A DNA stretch of 32,196 nt from CAZPRY01 sp964589175 (GTDB taxonomy: Bacteria; Fidelibacterota; UBA2242). Shown piece after piece: positions 24,307 through 30,842 of this stretch. Every line of letters starts with the position of its first letter. Positions within the stretch are counted from its first letter, which is position 1. The notes beneath the pieces are model-generated. The model was not told the DNA's origin, ran no database searches, and was given only the letters and a program-made list of their open reading frames with translations. The position numbers and the translations under genes were made by a program. Location: contig CAZPRY010000042.1 of the NCBI GenBank assembly GCA_964589175.1, forward strand, positions 1 to 32,196, given 5' to 3'.

Positions 24307-25722
24307 TTAATTGGACACAGTCAGCGATTTCGACTCGCCGAGAATTTTGATGCTGGCGCTGGCGCCGATGCGATTGGCTCCGGCCTTGATCATCTTTTCG
24401 GCATCTTCAAAGGAGCGAATTCCGCCCGCGGCCTTGACGCCGATTCCGGAATAGCCGACTACCTTGCGCATCAGGGCGACGTCCTCGGCGGTTGCGCCGT
24501 GCGGACCGAAACCGGTCGAGGTCTTGACAAAATTAGCGCGCGCCTTCTTGGCCAGTTCACAGGCGCGGACTTTTTCTTCGTCGGTCAGCAGGGCTGCTTC
24601 GATGATGACTTTGCTGATGGCGCTGCCGTCTTCACAGGTCTCGCAGACCATGCGGATGTCACGATAGACCAGTTCGTCGTTACCGCTTTTCAAAGCGCCG
24701 ATGTTGATCACCATATCAATTTCTCTGGCGCCGTCGCGAATGGCCTGGCGCGTTTCCGCGGCTTTGATTTCGGGCAGGTGCGCCCCCGACGGAAAACCGA
24801 CTACGGTGCAGACTTTCACGGGTGACCCGGCCAGCTCGCCGGCGGCCAGTTTCACATAGCTTGGGCTGATGCAGACGGTTGCGAAATTATTCTCGCGGGC
24901 TTCCGCGCAAACTCGTTTGATATCGGTTTCGCTTGTATCCGGTTTCAGGATCGTATGATCGATGCAGCGGGCGATATCATCGGGAACGCAGTCGCAACCG
25001 GTTCCATCGTGGTAGCCCAGGCGCTGAACGCCGAGATCCAGAAATTGCCGGATCGTCTCCGGTTTGCGATCCACCAAAACGCCGCACATACAGACCATAT
25101 CGGAGTCTTTATGGTCCGGGTTGGGAATCGGTTTTACTGCGCCGTGTTCGCCCATAATCTGTCGGACGCGCTCGGCAATCTTGATCAGGTCTTCATTTGA
25201 AATTTCGGCCAAGGCTTCCTCCTTGTTCATAGTCTTCTCGGTCGAGAAAATTTTCTCATTCACTGGCTCTTTATCCAACTCATCGATCATGGCCACCCGT
25301 TTGAGATGGCGTTCGACTGTACACTGGTGTGTTAAAAAGGTTTTAACGATCTGTTGGGCAAGCGCCTCTCCAATGAGTCCGGCGCCCAGTGTCAATACGT
25401 TTGCATTGTTGTGTTCGCGGGCGTTTTGGGCGGTGGATAGGTCGTAGCAAAGTGCCGCACGCACGCCTTTGACTTTATTGGCGACCATTGAGGAACCAAT
25501 CCCGGCTCCGTCAATCATAATGCCGAAATCGGCATTCTTGCTGGCGACTTCGCTGGCGACCGCGTAAGCAAATTTTGGGTAATCCACGGATGCGCTGCTG
25601 TGGGTACCGCAATCCATGATTTTGTAACCGTTTTCAGTCAGAAAGTGCTTTAGTTTTTCTTTGAGCGGAAATCCGCCGTGGTCGGCGCCGATTGCGATCG
25701 TTTTCTGGATTTCACCACTCAT
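24307..25722 (-). CDS. RpiB-DeoC fusion: ribose-5-phosphate isomerase B-like plus deoxyribose-phosphate aldolase, BMC cargo
   Basis: The 471-residue protein fuses two sugar-phosphate enzymes. Residues 1-150 are RpiB-like (IAIGADHGGFPLKEKLKHFL; REHNNANVLTLGA with H104). The RpiB catalytic Cys (ICGTGIG in E. coli) is Asp71 here (MIDGAGIG). Residues 165-194 contain an amphipathic helix (EDLIKIAERVRQIMGEHG) like an encapsulation peptide. Residues 204-253 hold a Cys cluster (C211, C213, C243, C245, C253). Residues about 252-471 are a complete DeoC barrel: Schiff-base K400 in FVKTSTGFGPHGAT, K430 in GVKAAGGIR, D336 in EIDMVINIG. DeoC splits 2-deoxyribose 5-phosphate into glyceraldehyde 3-phosphate and acetaldehyde. 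An in-frame Met165 could allow a separate DeoC product. It is the first enzyme gene after the regulator. Confidence 0.93.
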   Translation of the reverse strand: MSGEIQKTIAIGADHGGFPLKEKLKHFLTENGYKIMDCGTHSSASVDYPKFAYAVASEVASKNADFGIMIDGAGIGSSMVANKVKGVRAALCYDLSTAQNAREHNNANVLTLGAGLIGEALAQQIVKTFLTHQCTVERHLKRVAMIDELDKEPVNEKIFSTEKTMNKEEALAEISNEDLIKIAERVRQIMGEHGAVKPIPNPDHKDSDMVCMCGVLVDRKPETIRQFLDLGVQRLGYHDGTGCDCVPDDIARCIDHTILKPDTSETDIKRVCAEARENNFATVCISPSYVKLAAGELAGSPVKVCTVVGFPSGAHLPEIKAAETRQAIRDGAREIDMVINIGALKSGNDELVYRDIRMVCETCEDGSAISKVIIEAALLTDEEKVRACELAKKARANFVKTSTGFGPHGATAEDVALMRKVVGYSGIGVKAAGGIRSFEDAEKMIKAGANRIGASASIKILGESKSLTVSN

Positions 25723-25727
25723 CGTAA

Positions 25728-26687
25728 TTACTGGTCCTGATTATCGGATAAAAGTTCGCCGGCAACCCATTCGTCGGTTACCAGGGTGTTACAAAGTTTT
25801 CCGTGTAAAGCGGCGCGAATGGCCGGCAATTTTTCCCGGCCTCCGGCGATGGCGATGGCATATTCTTTCTCTTTCAAGTGTGAGAGATCGATACCGATCG
25901 TTCGTGAATTCAAATCTTTGGAACAGATTTCGCCTTGATGGTTGATGATGCGCGAGCAAATATCGCCGACGGCACCCTGTTTTAGTAGCGCCTCAACCTC
26001 TTCCGGTTCGAAATAATCCGATTTCACGAGCAGCGAGTCGTAGCCGAAGGAACCGATCGTAAACATTGCGATTTTGGCTTCGCGGGCGATTTGTAAAGTT
26101 TTTGTGATATTTTTATCCGATATGATGGCTTCCTTCAGATCGGGCCGGTCGACGATGGCCGGAAGAGGCAGCAGGTAGGGAATCCCGGACAGAGCTTCGC
26201 CGATTTTTTGGGCGACCTGGCTGGCGTGCGTGTCATATTGGGCCCGCGAAACACCGCCGTTCAGTTGTACGACGATCACGTCTTTCAGCCGGTTCTTTTT
26301 AACGCTTTTAGCGACTTCCAGCATCGTCGAACCCCAGGAAACGCCCAGAATCATGCCTGCTGTGCTCAGCTCATTGAGTAGAGCGGCGGCAGCAACGCCC
26401 AGTCGTTTTTTTATCAGGGTGATATCATCATCGTCGTTGGGGACCACGACCACCTTTTTCAGGGCGAACTTCTGTTTCAATTGGTTTTCCGCGATGGTGC
26501 CCCGGTCCGATGGATCACAAATTTCGATCTTAACAATGCCGTTCTCGCGGGCCTGCTGCAACAGACGCGATACTCCCGGTCGGGAAATGCCCAGCTTCTG
26601 GGCGATCTGCAATTGGCTGTAGTTGTGCTCGTAATAGAGCCGGGCGGCTTCGACAAGGGCAACAGTTTGGTGTCTCTGGCTTTTCAT
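25728..26687 (-). CDS. SorC/DeoR-type sugar-phosphate-responsive transcriptional regulator
   Basis: The 319-residue protein has an N-terminal helix-turn-helix (about residues 20-50: HNYSQLQIAQKLGISRPGVS, then RLLQQARENGIVKI) and a long C-terminal sugar-phosphate-binding domain of the SorC type (GVSWGSTMLEVA; LNGGVSRAQYDTHASQVAQK; AMFTIGSFGYDSLL; AIAGGREKLPAIRAALHGKL). Bacillus subtilis DeoR, which controls a deoC operon and responds to deoxyribose 5-phosphate, is of this family and about this length. It is the first gene of the BMC operon, five bases before the RpiB-DeoC gene. Two operator-like repeats lie directly upstream of its ATG, so autoregulation and induction by the pathway's own sugar phosphate are likely (inference). 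Confidence 0.93.
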   Translation of the reverse strand: MKSQRHQTVALVEAARLYYEHNYSQLQIAQKLGISRPGVSRLLQQARENGIVKIEICDPSDRGTIAENQLKQKFALKKVVVVPNDDDDITLIKKRLGVAAAALLNELSTAGMILGVSWGSTMLEVAKSVKKNRLKDVIVVQLNGGVSRAQYDTHASQVAQKIGEALSGIPYLLPLPAIVDRPDLKEAIISDKNITKTLQIAREAKIAMFTIGSFGYDSLLVKSDYFEPEEVEALLKQGAVGDICSRIINHQGEICSKDLNSRTIGIDLSHLKEKEYAIAIAGGREKLPAIRAALHGKLCNTLVTDEWVAGELLSDNQDQ

Positions 26688-26691
26688 TTTA

Positions 26692-26726
26692 TGTACATAT
26701 GTTCATTGCAGATTAACATTTGTTCA
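26692..26726 (-). promoter_or_regulatory. Paired operator-like repeats at the start of the BMC operon
   Basis: On the plus strand TGTACATATGTTCA (26692-26705) and TTAACATTTGTTCA (26713-26726) agree at 11 of 14 positions and start 21 bases apart, two helical turns. Each is itself partly palindromic. On the coding strand the outer one reads ATTGAACAAATGTTAA, which resembles the B. subtilis DeoR operator as I remember it. They lie directly downstream of the -10 box, a place where a bound protein would block transcription. Confidence 0.65.
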
Positions 26727-26755
26727 ATTTTAAACAAGCATTTCCTTTTTGTCAA
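26727..26755 (-). promoter_or_regulatory. Strong sigma-70 type promoter of the BMC operon
   Basis: On the minus strand TTGACA (26755-26750) and TAAAAT (26732-26727) are separated by exactly 17 bases. Transcription would start near 26720, inside the outer operator repeat, giving a leader of about 33 bases before the regulator ATG. Confidence 0.8.
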
Positions 26756-26838
26756 GGAAAAAATGATGGGGGGTTGGTTGACTCCCTAAAAATTGGAGAA
26801 TTTGGATGAAATGATTTAGCGCTGTGCAGGGTTAACGA

Positions 26839-28191
26839 TTAATGCCCTTCGAAAAATCGCACAAACGGCGCGACGATCTCTTCGGCTTCGGCTTTGGTCG
26901 GTGCCTCGGCATAAATCCGGATGATGGGTTCCGTATTGGAGGGACGCAAATGCACCCAGCGATCCCGCCAGCTGAACTTAATGCCGTCCTCCGTATTGTA
27001 CTCGTCCGCGGCCGCCAGTTTTTTGAGTTCGGGGATGGCGGCAGCCAGATCGATGTCGCCGAGGGCTACCTTTTTCTTGGCCATGCTGTAAGAGGGCAGT
27101 TGGGTCATTAATTGAGAAAGGGCGACCTTCTCCTCGGCGAGCAATTGCAGGATCAAGACTGTAGCCACCAGCGAATCGCGGCCGAGATGGGCTTCAGGCA
27201 GGAGCACGCCGCCGTTGCCCTCACCGCCGACGGTTGCGCCGACTTCACGCATCTTCTTGGCGACATTAATCTCACCGATGGCGGTGCGGTAGATGCGGGC
27301 GCCGTATTGAGCGGCGATGTCGTCTACCGCCAGAGTAGTGGACAGGTTGGTCACCACGGATTTCGTGGTGCTTTCGGATTTGGAGAGAACCAGCTTTTCG
27401 GCCAAGACCAGGGTGAATTCTTCAGAGATCGGCTTGCCTTCATCCGAGACGATCGCCAGCCGGTCGGCATCCGGATCGACGACCAGCCCCAGATCGGCAT
27501 GATGCTTTTTGACAGCTTCCATCACTTCACCCAGGTTTTCCGGCAGCGGTTCAGGGCTGCGCGGAAACGGCTTGTCCGGTGCACAGTTCAGTCGGATCAC
27601 TTCAGAGCCCAATTGTGAAAGAAGTTGCGGCAGAATTTCATAACCGGCGCCGTTGACCGCGTCGAAGACGATTTTGAATGCAGCCGAACGGATTGAGGCC
27701 GGATCGATGTAAGGAATGCGGAGAACTGCCTGGATATGGTCTTCAAACACCGTGCTGTATTCACGAATGGTCCCGGTACTACTCGGATAGGTATCGAGAG
27801 TCAGGCCGATTTCCAGGCGGCGGTTCTTCAATTGCAGCATTTGCGGGCCATCCAGAAAGAGCCCGTCGGACCCGATGAATTTCAGGCCGTTCCAGGGCAA
27901 TGGATTGTGCGAAGCAGTAATGACAATCCCGCCGGCAGCGTGTTGTTGTTCGACGGCCAGTTGCACAGTTGGTGTCGGGCAGATACCGAGCAGGACGACA
28001 TTCGCGCCGCTGTTCCGCAGAGCCTCCGCTAACAGAGACTGAATGTTTGCTCCGCTGGCGCGGGTATCCCGACCGATCAGGATTTTATTGCCCCGGACGG
28101 TCTCCCGAAAGGCGAGGGCGTAGGACTTGATCAGATTTTCGGTCAATGCGCTGTCCCAACCTCTGACTCCGGAAAGACTCTCGATTAACAT
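26839..28191 (-). CDS. Phosphoglucomutase/phosphomannomutase/GlmM-family phosphohexomutase
   Basis: The 450-residue protein belongs to the alpha-D-phosphohexomutase family, which moves phosphate between C1 and C6 (or C5) of sugars through a phosphoserine. The active serine is S94 in GIVITASHNPLPWNGLKF; the metal loop is VVDPDADRLAI; the sugar loop is GGEGNGGVLLPE; the C-terminal phosphate-binding part is RPSNTEPIIRIYAEAP. The N-terminus (MLIESLSGVRGWD) is short. The closest type is archaeal/bacterial GlmM or PMM/PGM, but the substrate cannot be fixed from sequence. It lies 151 bases upstream of the BMC regulator on the same strand; a strong promoter lies between. A role as a phosphopentomutase feeding deoxyribose 5-phosphate into the compartment is possible but speculative. 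Confidence 0.92.
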   Translation of the reverse strand: MLIESLSGVRGWDSALTENLIKSYALAFRETVRGNKILIGRDTRASGANIQSLLAEALRNSGANVVLLGICPTPTVQLAVEQQHAAGGIVITASHNPLPWNGLKFIGSDGLFLDGPQMLQLKNRRLEIGLTLDTYPSSTGTIREYSTVFEDHIQAVLRIPYIDPASIRSAAFKIVFDAVNGAGYEILPQLLSQLGSEVIRLNCAPDKPFPRSPEPLPENLGEVMEAVKKHHADLGLVVDPDADRLAIVSDEGKPISEEFTLVLAEKLVLSKSESTTKSVVTNLSTTLAVDDIAAQYGARIYRTAIGEINVAKKMREVGATVGGEGNGGVLLPEAHLGRDSLVATVLILQLLAEEKVALSQLMTQLPSYSMAKKKVALGDIDLAAAIPELKKLAAADEYNTEDGIKFSWRDRWVHLRPSNTEPIIRIYAEAPTKAEAEEIVAPFVRFFEGH

Positions 28192-28207
28192 ACATACTCC
28201 TCATACA

Positions 28208-28237
28208 GGAAAACCCACGCTGAAGAATCAGGTGGGT
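28208..28237 (-). terminator. Intrinsic terminator after rpsU
   Basis: On the minus strand ACCCAC-CTGA, a TTCT loop, then TCAG-C-GTGGGT forms a 10-bp stem with one bulged C, followed by TTTT. It lies about 50 bases after the S21 stop and separates the sigma/S21 operon from the phosphohexomutase gene. Confidence 0.8.
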
Positions 28238-28288
28238 CGGAAAGTTTTTGGTATAAGAGATTTATTTTGTAACTAAAACAGTCCAAAA

Positions 28289-28483
28289 TTATTCTTCATA
28301 AGTTTCCGTGCGATGCAGGCGCTTCATCGCCTTGGCGCGGCGCAGACGTTTCTCCTCGCTGGGCTTGACATAGTAGGCGTTTTTCTTGACTTCTTTCAGG
28401 ATACCGGCTTTTTCGAATTTTTTCTTGAAGCGCCTGATGGCTTTTTCGAGCGGTTCATGCTGTTTGACATTAACTTCGACCAT
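28289..28483 (-). CDS. rpsU: 30S ribosomal protein S21
   Basis: The 64-residue, very basic protein is the small-subunit protein S21, which sits near the anti-Shine-Dalgarno end of 16S rRNA and aids initiation. It reads MVEVNVKQHEPLEKAIRRFK, then EKAGILKEVKKNAYYVKPSE and a basic RLRRAKAMKRLHR tail, all typical. It lies 26 bases after the sigma-factor gene, so both share the promoter at 29415-29443. In many bacteria rpsU sits with dnaG and rpoD; here dnaG is absent and the order is sigma then S21. The ATG has an AGGAGAAAAG ribosome site. Confidence 0.97.
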   Translation of the reverse strand: MVEVNVKQHEPLEKAIRRFKKKFEKAGILKEVKKNAYYVKPSEEKRLRRAKAMKRLHRTETYEE

Positions 28484-28509
28484 TCGTTTTCTTTTCTCCT
28501 AAATTACAA

Positions 28510-29367
28510 TTATCCCAGGTACGTTTTGAGTTTTTGGCTCCGTGATTTATGCCGGAGCCGGCGAATTGCCTTTTCTTTTATCTGACGGACACGTTCACGT
28601 GTCAGGCTGAACTCTTCACCGATTTCATTGAGCGGGAGGGCGTAGTCCCGGTCGATTCCGAAATACATTTTGATCACATCGCGTTCGCGTTCCTTGAGAG
28701 TATTCAGGGCATCGCGAATCTCCAACTGCAAGGATTCTCCCATCAACCTGAAGTCGGGAGGTATTTGGCCGTCATCTTCAATTACGTCGATTAAGGCGTT
28801 TTTTTCGCTGCTCCTAAAGGGCTCATCCAGGGAGTGATGCCGTCTTGAAATATTGATTGCGTCCGATACTTGATTGTACTGCATCTCAAGTCCATGCGCG
28901 ATTTCGTCTTGGCGGGGAGCGCGTTCGTATTGCTGTTCGAGGATTTCCGCTTCTTTGGCTATCTTGGTGATGGCGCCGACACGATTCAGCGGCAGGCGTA
29001 CGATCCGCGAATGTTCGGCAAGCGCCTGGAGAATGGACTGGCGAATCCACCAGACGGCGTAAGAAATGAATTTAAATCCCCGGGTTTCGTCGAAGCGCTT
29101 GACGGCTTTGATGAGCCCCAGGTTGCCCTCGTTAATCAGATCGGTGAGCGGCATGCCCTGCCCCTGGTAGTCTTTGGCTACGCTGACCACGAAACGCAGA
29201 TTGGCCTCGGTCATTTTTTTCAGGGCAACCCGATCGCCTTGCCGGACTTTTTGGGTCATCTCGATTTCTTCCTCGGGGGACATTGGATTGAACCTGCCGA
29301 TTTCCTCTAGATATTTACTTAAAGCGCGATTCGAGTCAGAGCTGACCTTTTTGTCTTTCTTTGACAT
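28510..29367 (-). CDS. Primary-type RNA polymerase sigma factor (RpoD/SigA family, short form)
   Basis: The product (285 residues from ATG 29367) is a sigma-70 factor with regions 1.2 (SKYLEEIGRFNPMSPEEE), 2 (NLRFVVSVAKDYQGQGMPLT, NEGNLGLIKAVKRFDETRG, FISYAVWWIRQSI), 3 (LPLNRVGAITKIAKEAEIL) and 4 (TLKERERDVIKMYFGID, then SLTRERVRQIKEKAIRRLRH). It lacks region 1.1, like the short primary sigma factors of the Bacteroidetes type; a group 2 factor cannot be excluded. A TTG seven codons upstream gives a 292-residue alternative, but the ATG leaves the usual short N-terminus. A consensus-like promoter precedes it. The region 2.4 and 4.2 residues fit the TTGACA/TATAAT-type promoters seen in this window. 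Confidence 0.94.
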   Translation of the reverse strand: MSKKDKKVSSDSNRALSKYLEEIGRFNPMSPEEEIEMTQKVRQGDRVALKKMTEANLRFVVSVAKDYQGQGMPLTDLINEGNLGLIKAVKRFDETRGFKFISYAVWWIRQSILQALAEHSRIVRLPLNRVGAITKIAKEAEILEQQYERAPRQDEIAHGLEMQYNQVSDAINISRRHHSLDEPFRSSEKNALIDVIEDDGQIPPDFRLMGESLQLEIRDALNTLKERERDVIKMYFGIDRDYALPLNEIGEEFSLTRERVRQIKEKAIRRLRHKSRSQKLKTYLG

Positions 29368-29414
29368 TTCTGCTCGCTGAGATTTCAATTTACCCAGATA
29401 GTTATAAACACATA

Positions 29415-29443
29415 AACATACAATTTTTCACTATTTTTGTCAA
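29415..29443 (-). promoter_or_regulatory. Promoter of the sigma factor / rpsU operon
   Basis: On the minus strand TTGACA (29443-29438) and TATGTT (29420-29415) are separated by 17 bases; transcription would start near 29408, about 40 bases before the ATG. Confidence 0.7.
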
Positions 29444-29464
29444 CAGTTAGAGTTGGATTTTATC

Positions 29465-29493
29465 TTGACTTAAGATATAAGAGTCAATAATTT
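29465..29493 (+). promoter_or_regulatory. Promoter of the tRNA-Pro gene
   Basis: TTGACT (29465-29470) and TAATTT (29488-29493) are separated by 17 bases, with the tRNA beginning 36 bases after the -10 box. It diverges from the sigma-factor promoter. Confidence 0.55.
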
Positions 29494-29528
29494 ACCGCGC
29501 TCTTAGATTTATGCTGCTTTTTTGATAA

Positions 29529-29603
29529 CGGGGTGTGGCGCAGTCCGGTTAGCGCGCCTGCTTTGGGAGCAGGAAGTCGCAGGTTCGAATCCTGCCACCC
29601 CGA
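29529..29603 (+). tRNA. tRNA-Pro (anticodon TGG)
   Basis: The cloverleaf is complete: acceptor arms CGGGGTG (29529-29535) and CACCCCG (29596-29602), anticodon stem CCTGC/GCAGG with loop TTTGGGA and anticodon TGG at 29564-29566, T arm CAGGTTCGAATCCTG, discriminator A at 29603. The 3' CCA is not encoded. Confidence 0.96.
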
Positions 29604-29630
29604 CTAGTGGTTTCAATTGAGAGAACGAAT

Positions 29631-29701
29631 AGTTTACGCGCCTGTTTTAAGAGCAGGAAATCGTAGGTTTTCCGATGAATCGGGACCACCTCGACGCGTA
29701 A
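29631..29701 (+). pseudogene. Decayed partial copy of the tRNA-Pro gene
   Basis: From 29631 to about 29669 the sequence equals the D-to-T region of the tRNA-Pro gene (84 bases upstream) at roughly 31 of 39 positions without gaps: TTACGCGCCTGTTTTAAGAG compares with the functional TTAGCGCGCCTGCTTTGGGA part. The anticodon stem half GAGCAGG is kept, but the anticodon loop would read TAA, the T arm is disrupted and no acceptor stem forms. It ends in CCACCTCGA, like the 3' acceptor CCACCCCGA. Confidence 0.7.
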
Positions 29702-29749
29702 TTTCCCAACCAGGATGATTGACAATCCTCACGTCCATATATTTGACAT

Positions 29750-29823
29750 GCCCCGATAGCTCAAGTGGATAGAGCATCTGCCTTCTAAGCAGAGGGTTAC
29801 AGGTTCGAGTCCTGTTCGGGGTA
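29750..29823 (+). tRNA. tRNA-Arg (anticodon TCT)
   Basis: Acceptor arms GCCCCGA (29750-29756) and TCGGGGT (29816-29822) pair with one G-T at the end; anticodon stem TCTGC/GCAGA with loop CTTCTAA puts TCT at 29784-29786; T arm ACAGGTTCGAGTCCTGT. Discriminator A at 29823, no encoded CCA. Confidence 0.95.
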
Positions 29824-29902
29824 CAAACAATTTCGATTATCAGATATTTTTTTCACCGAAGCCCTTCTTTGTTTTGACGATTCGGCCGTGAAGTATAAGT
29901 TT

Positions 29903-29934
29903 GCATGCAGAGGGTAACAGGTTCCTTGCCCGAC
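29903..29934 (+). pseudogene. Decayed 3' fragment of the tRNA-Arg gene
   Basis: GCAGAGGGTAACAGGTTC (29907-29924) equals the tRNA-Arg segment at 29789-29806 at 17 of 18 positions, followed by a decayed CTTGCCCGA. No 5' half can be folded. The offset from the functional gene is 118 bases. Confidence 0.6.
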
Positions 29935-30017
29935 TGATGTCATTCAGGCAGCGACTGGTTCTATAAATAGGCTTGCCTCATGCGAGCAAAGTTTTTATCT
30001 TTGGTCAGGAGAAAAAA

Positions 30018-30833
30018 ATGAAATCGAAAAATATTTTTACTAAAGCTTTCATTGTCTGTCTGTTTGTAACTCTTGCCTGGGCTGGTGACATACAGGTAAT
30101 CGCTCACCGCGGCTTCTCTGGCGCTGCCCCCGAGAACACGATGGCCGCGTTTGAGGCCGCCGCCGACCTGGGTGTCGGCTTCGAACTCGATGTGATTCTC
30201 TGCGCCACCGGCGAAGTGGTAATCAGCCATGACAAAAACGTCGACCGCACCACCGACGGCGAGGGGATGATCGGCGATCTGTCCCTGGCAGAATTAAAAT
30301 CGCTTGACGCGGGGAGTTGGTACGGTGAGGCGTTTACCGGTGAGACGATCCCCACCCTGCGTGAAGTGCTCGAGCGCTTCGGCGGCGTGGTCCCGATCGA
30401 CATCGAGATTAAAAACTGCAAACCCATCGAGCCTCTGGTAGATGCGGTGGTCGCCGAGGTCGAGCGCGCTGACATGGTCGACCAGGTCTTCGTCACATCC
30501 TTCAATCCCTACATGCTGGCCCGTGTTCGGGAGCAGAATCCCGCCATCCGCCGCGGCATGCTCACCGGAACTTTCAAGGACGAAGACTTGAGCCTCATCG
30601 AAAAAGTCATTCTGCGTCGCTTGTGGCTGCGCGGCAAGGTCGCGCCCGTCAGTTTTGTGGAAGAGCGGGTGCGAATCAGGAAGCACAAAGTGAAGAGGTG
30701 GCAGCGCCATGGTTACGAGGTCCTCACCTGGACGGTGAATGACGAAGCTGAGATGCGGCGCATGATAGACATCGGAGTGGACGGCATCATTACCAATCAC
30801 CCCGACGTGCTCCTGAGGCTGCTTTCGGAGTAA
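30018..30833 (+). CDS. Exported glycerophosphodiester phosphodiesterase (GDPD family)
   Basis: The 271-residue enzyme hydrolyses glycerophosphodiesters to sn-glycerol 3-phosphate and an alcohol. A signal peptide is visible (MKSKNIFTKAFIVCLFVTLA, cleavage near AWA-G), so it acts in the envelope. Catalytic residues of the TIM barrel are in place: H30-R31 in IAHRGFSGAAPENT, E56 and D58 in FELDV, H71 in ISHDKNVDRT; later IDIEIKN (residues 133-139) and ITNHPDVL at the C-terminus. I choose the ATG at 30018 because AGGAGA precedes it and the signal peptide then starts correctly. It stands alone, converging on the histidine-kinase gene with nine bases between the two stops. Confidence 0.93.
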   Translation: MKSKNIFTKAFIVCLFVTLAWAGDIQVIAHRGFSGAAPENTMAAFEAAADLGVGFELDVILCATGEVVISHDKNVDRTTDGEGMIGDLSLAELKSLDAGSWYGEAFTGETIPTLREVLERFGGVVPIDIEIKNCKPIEPLVDAVVAEVERADMVDQVFVTSFNPYMLARVREQNPAIRRGMLTGTFKDEDLSLIEKVILRRLWLRGKVAPVSFVEERVRIRKHKVKRWQRHGYEVLTWTVNDEAEMRRMIDIGVDGIITNHPDVLLRLLSE

Positions 30834-30842
30834 GCCGGTCAT

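Noticed and set aside
26756..26838. Terminator between the phosphohexomutase and the BMC promoter
   Set aside because: Only a 4-bp CTCC/GGAG pairing is visible, too weak to call; read-through into the BMC operon remains possible.
29719..29743. TTGACA plus TATATT before the tRNA-Arg gene
   Set aside because: The spacer is only 13 bases.
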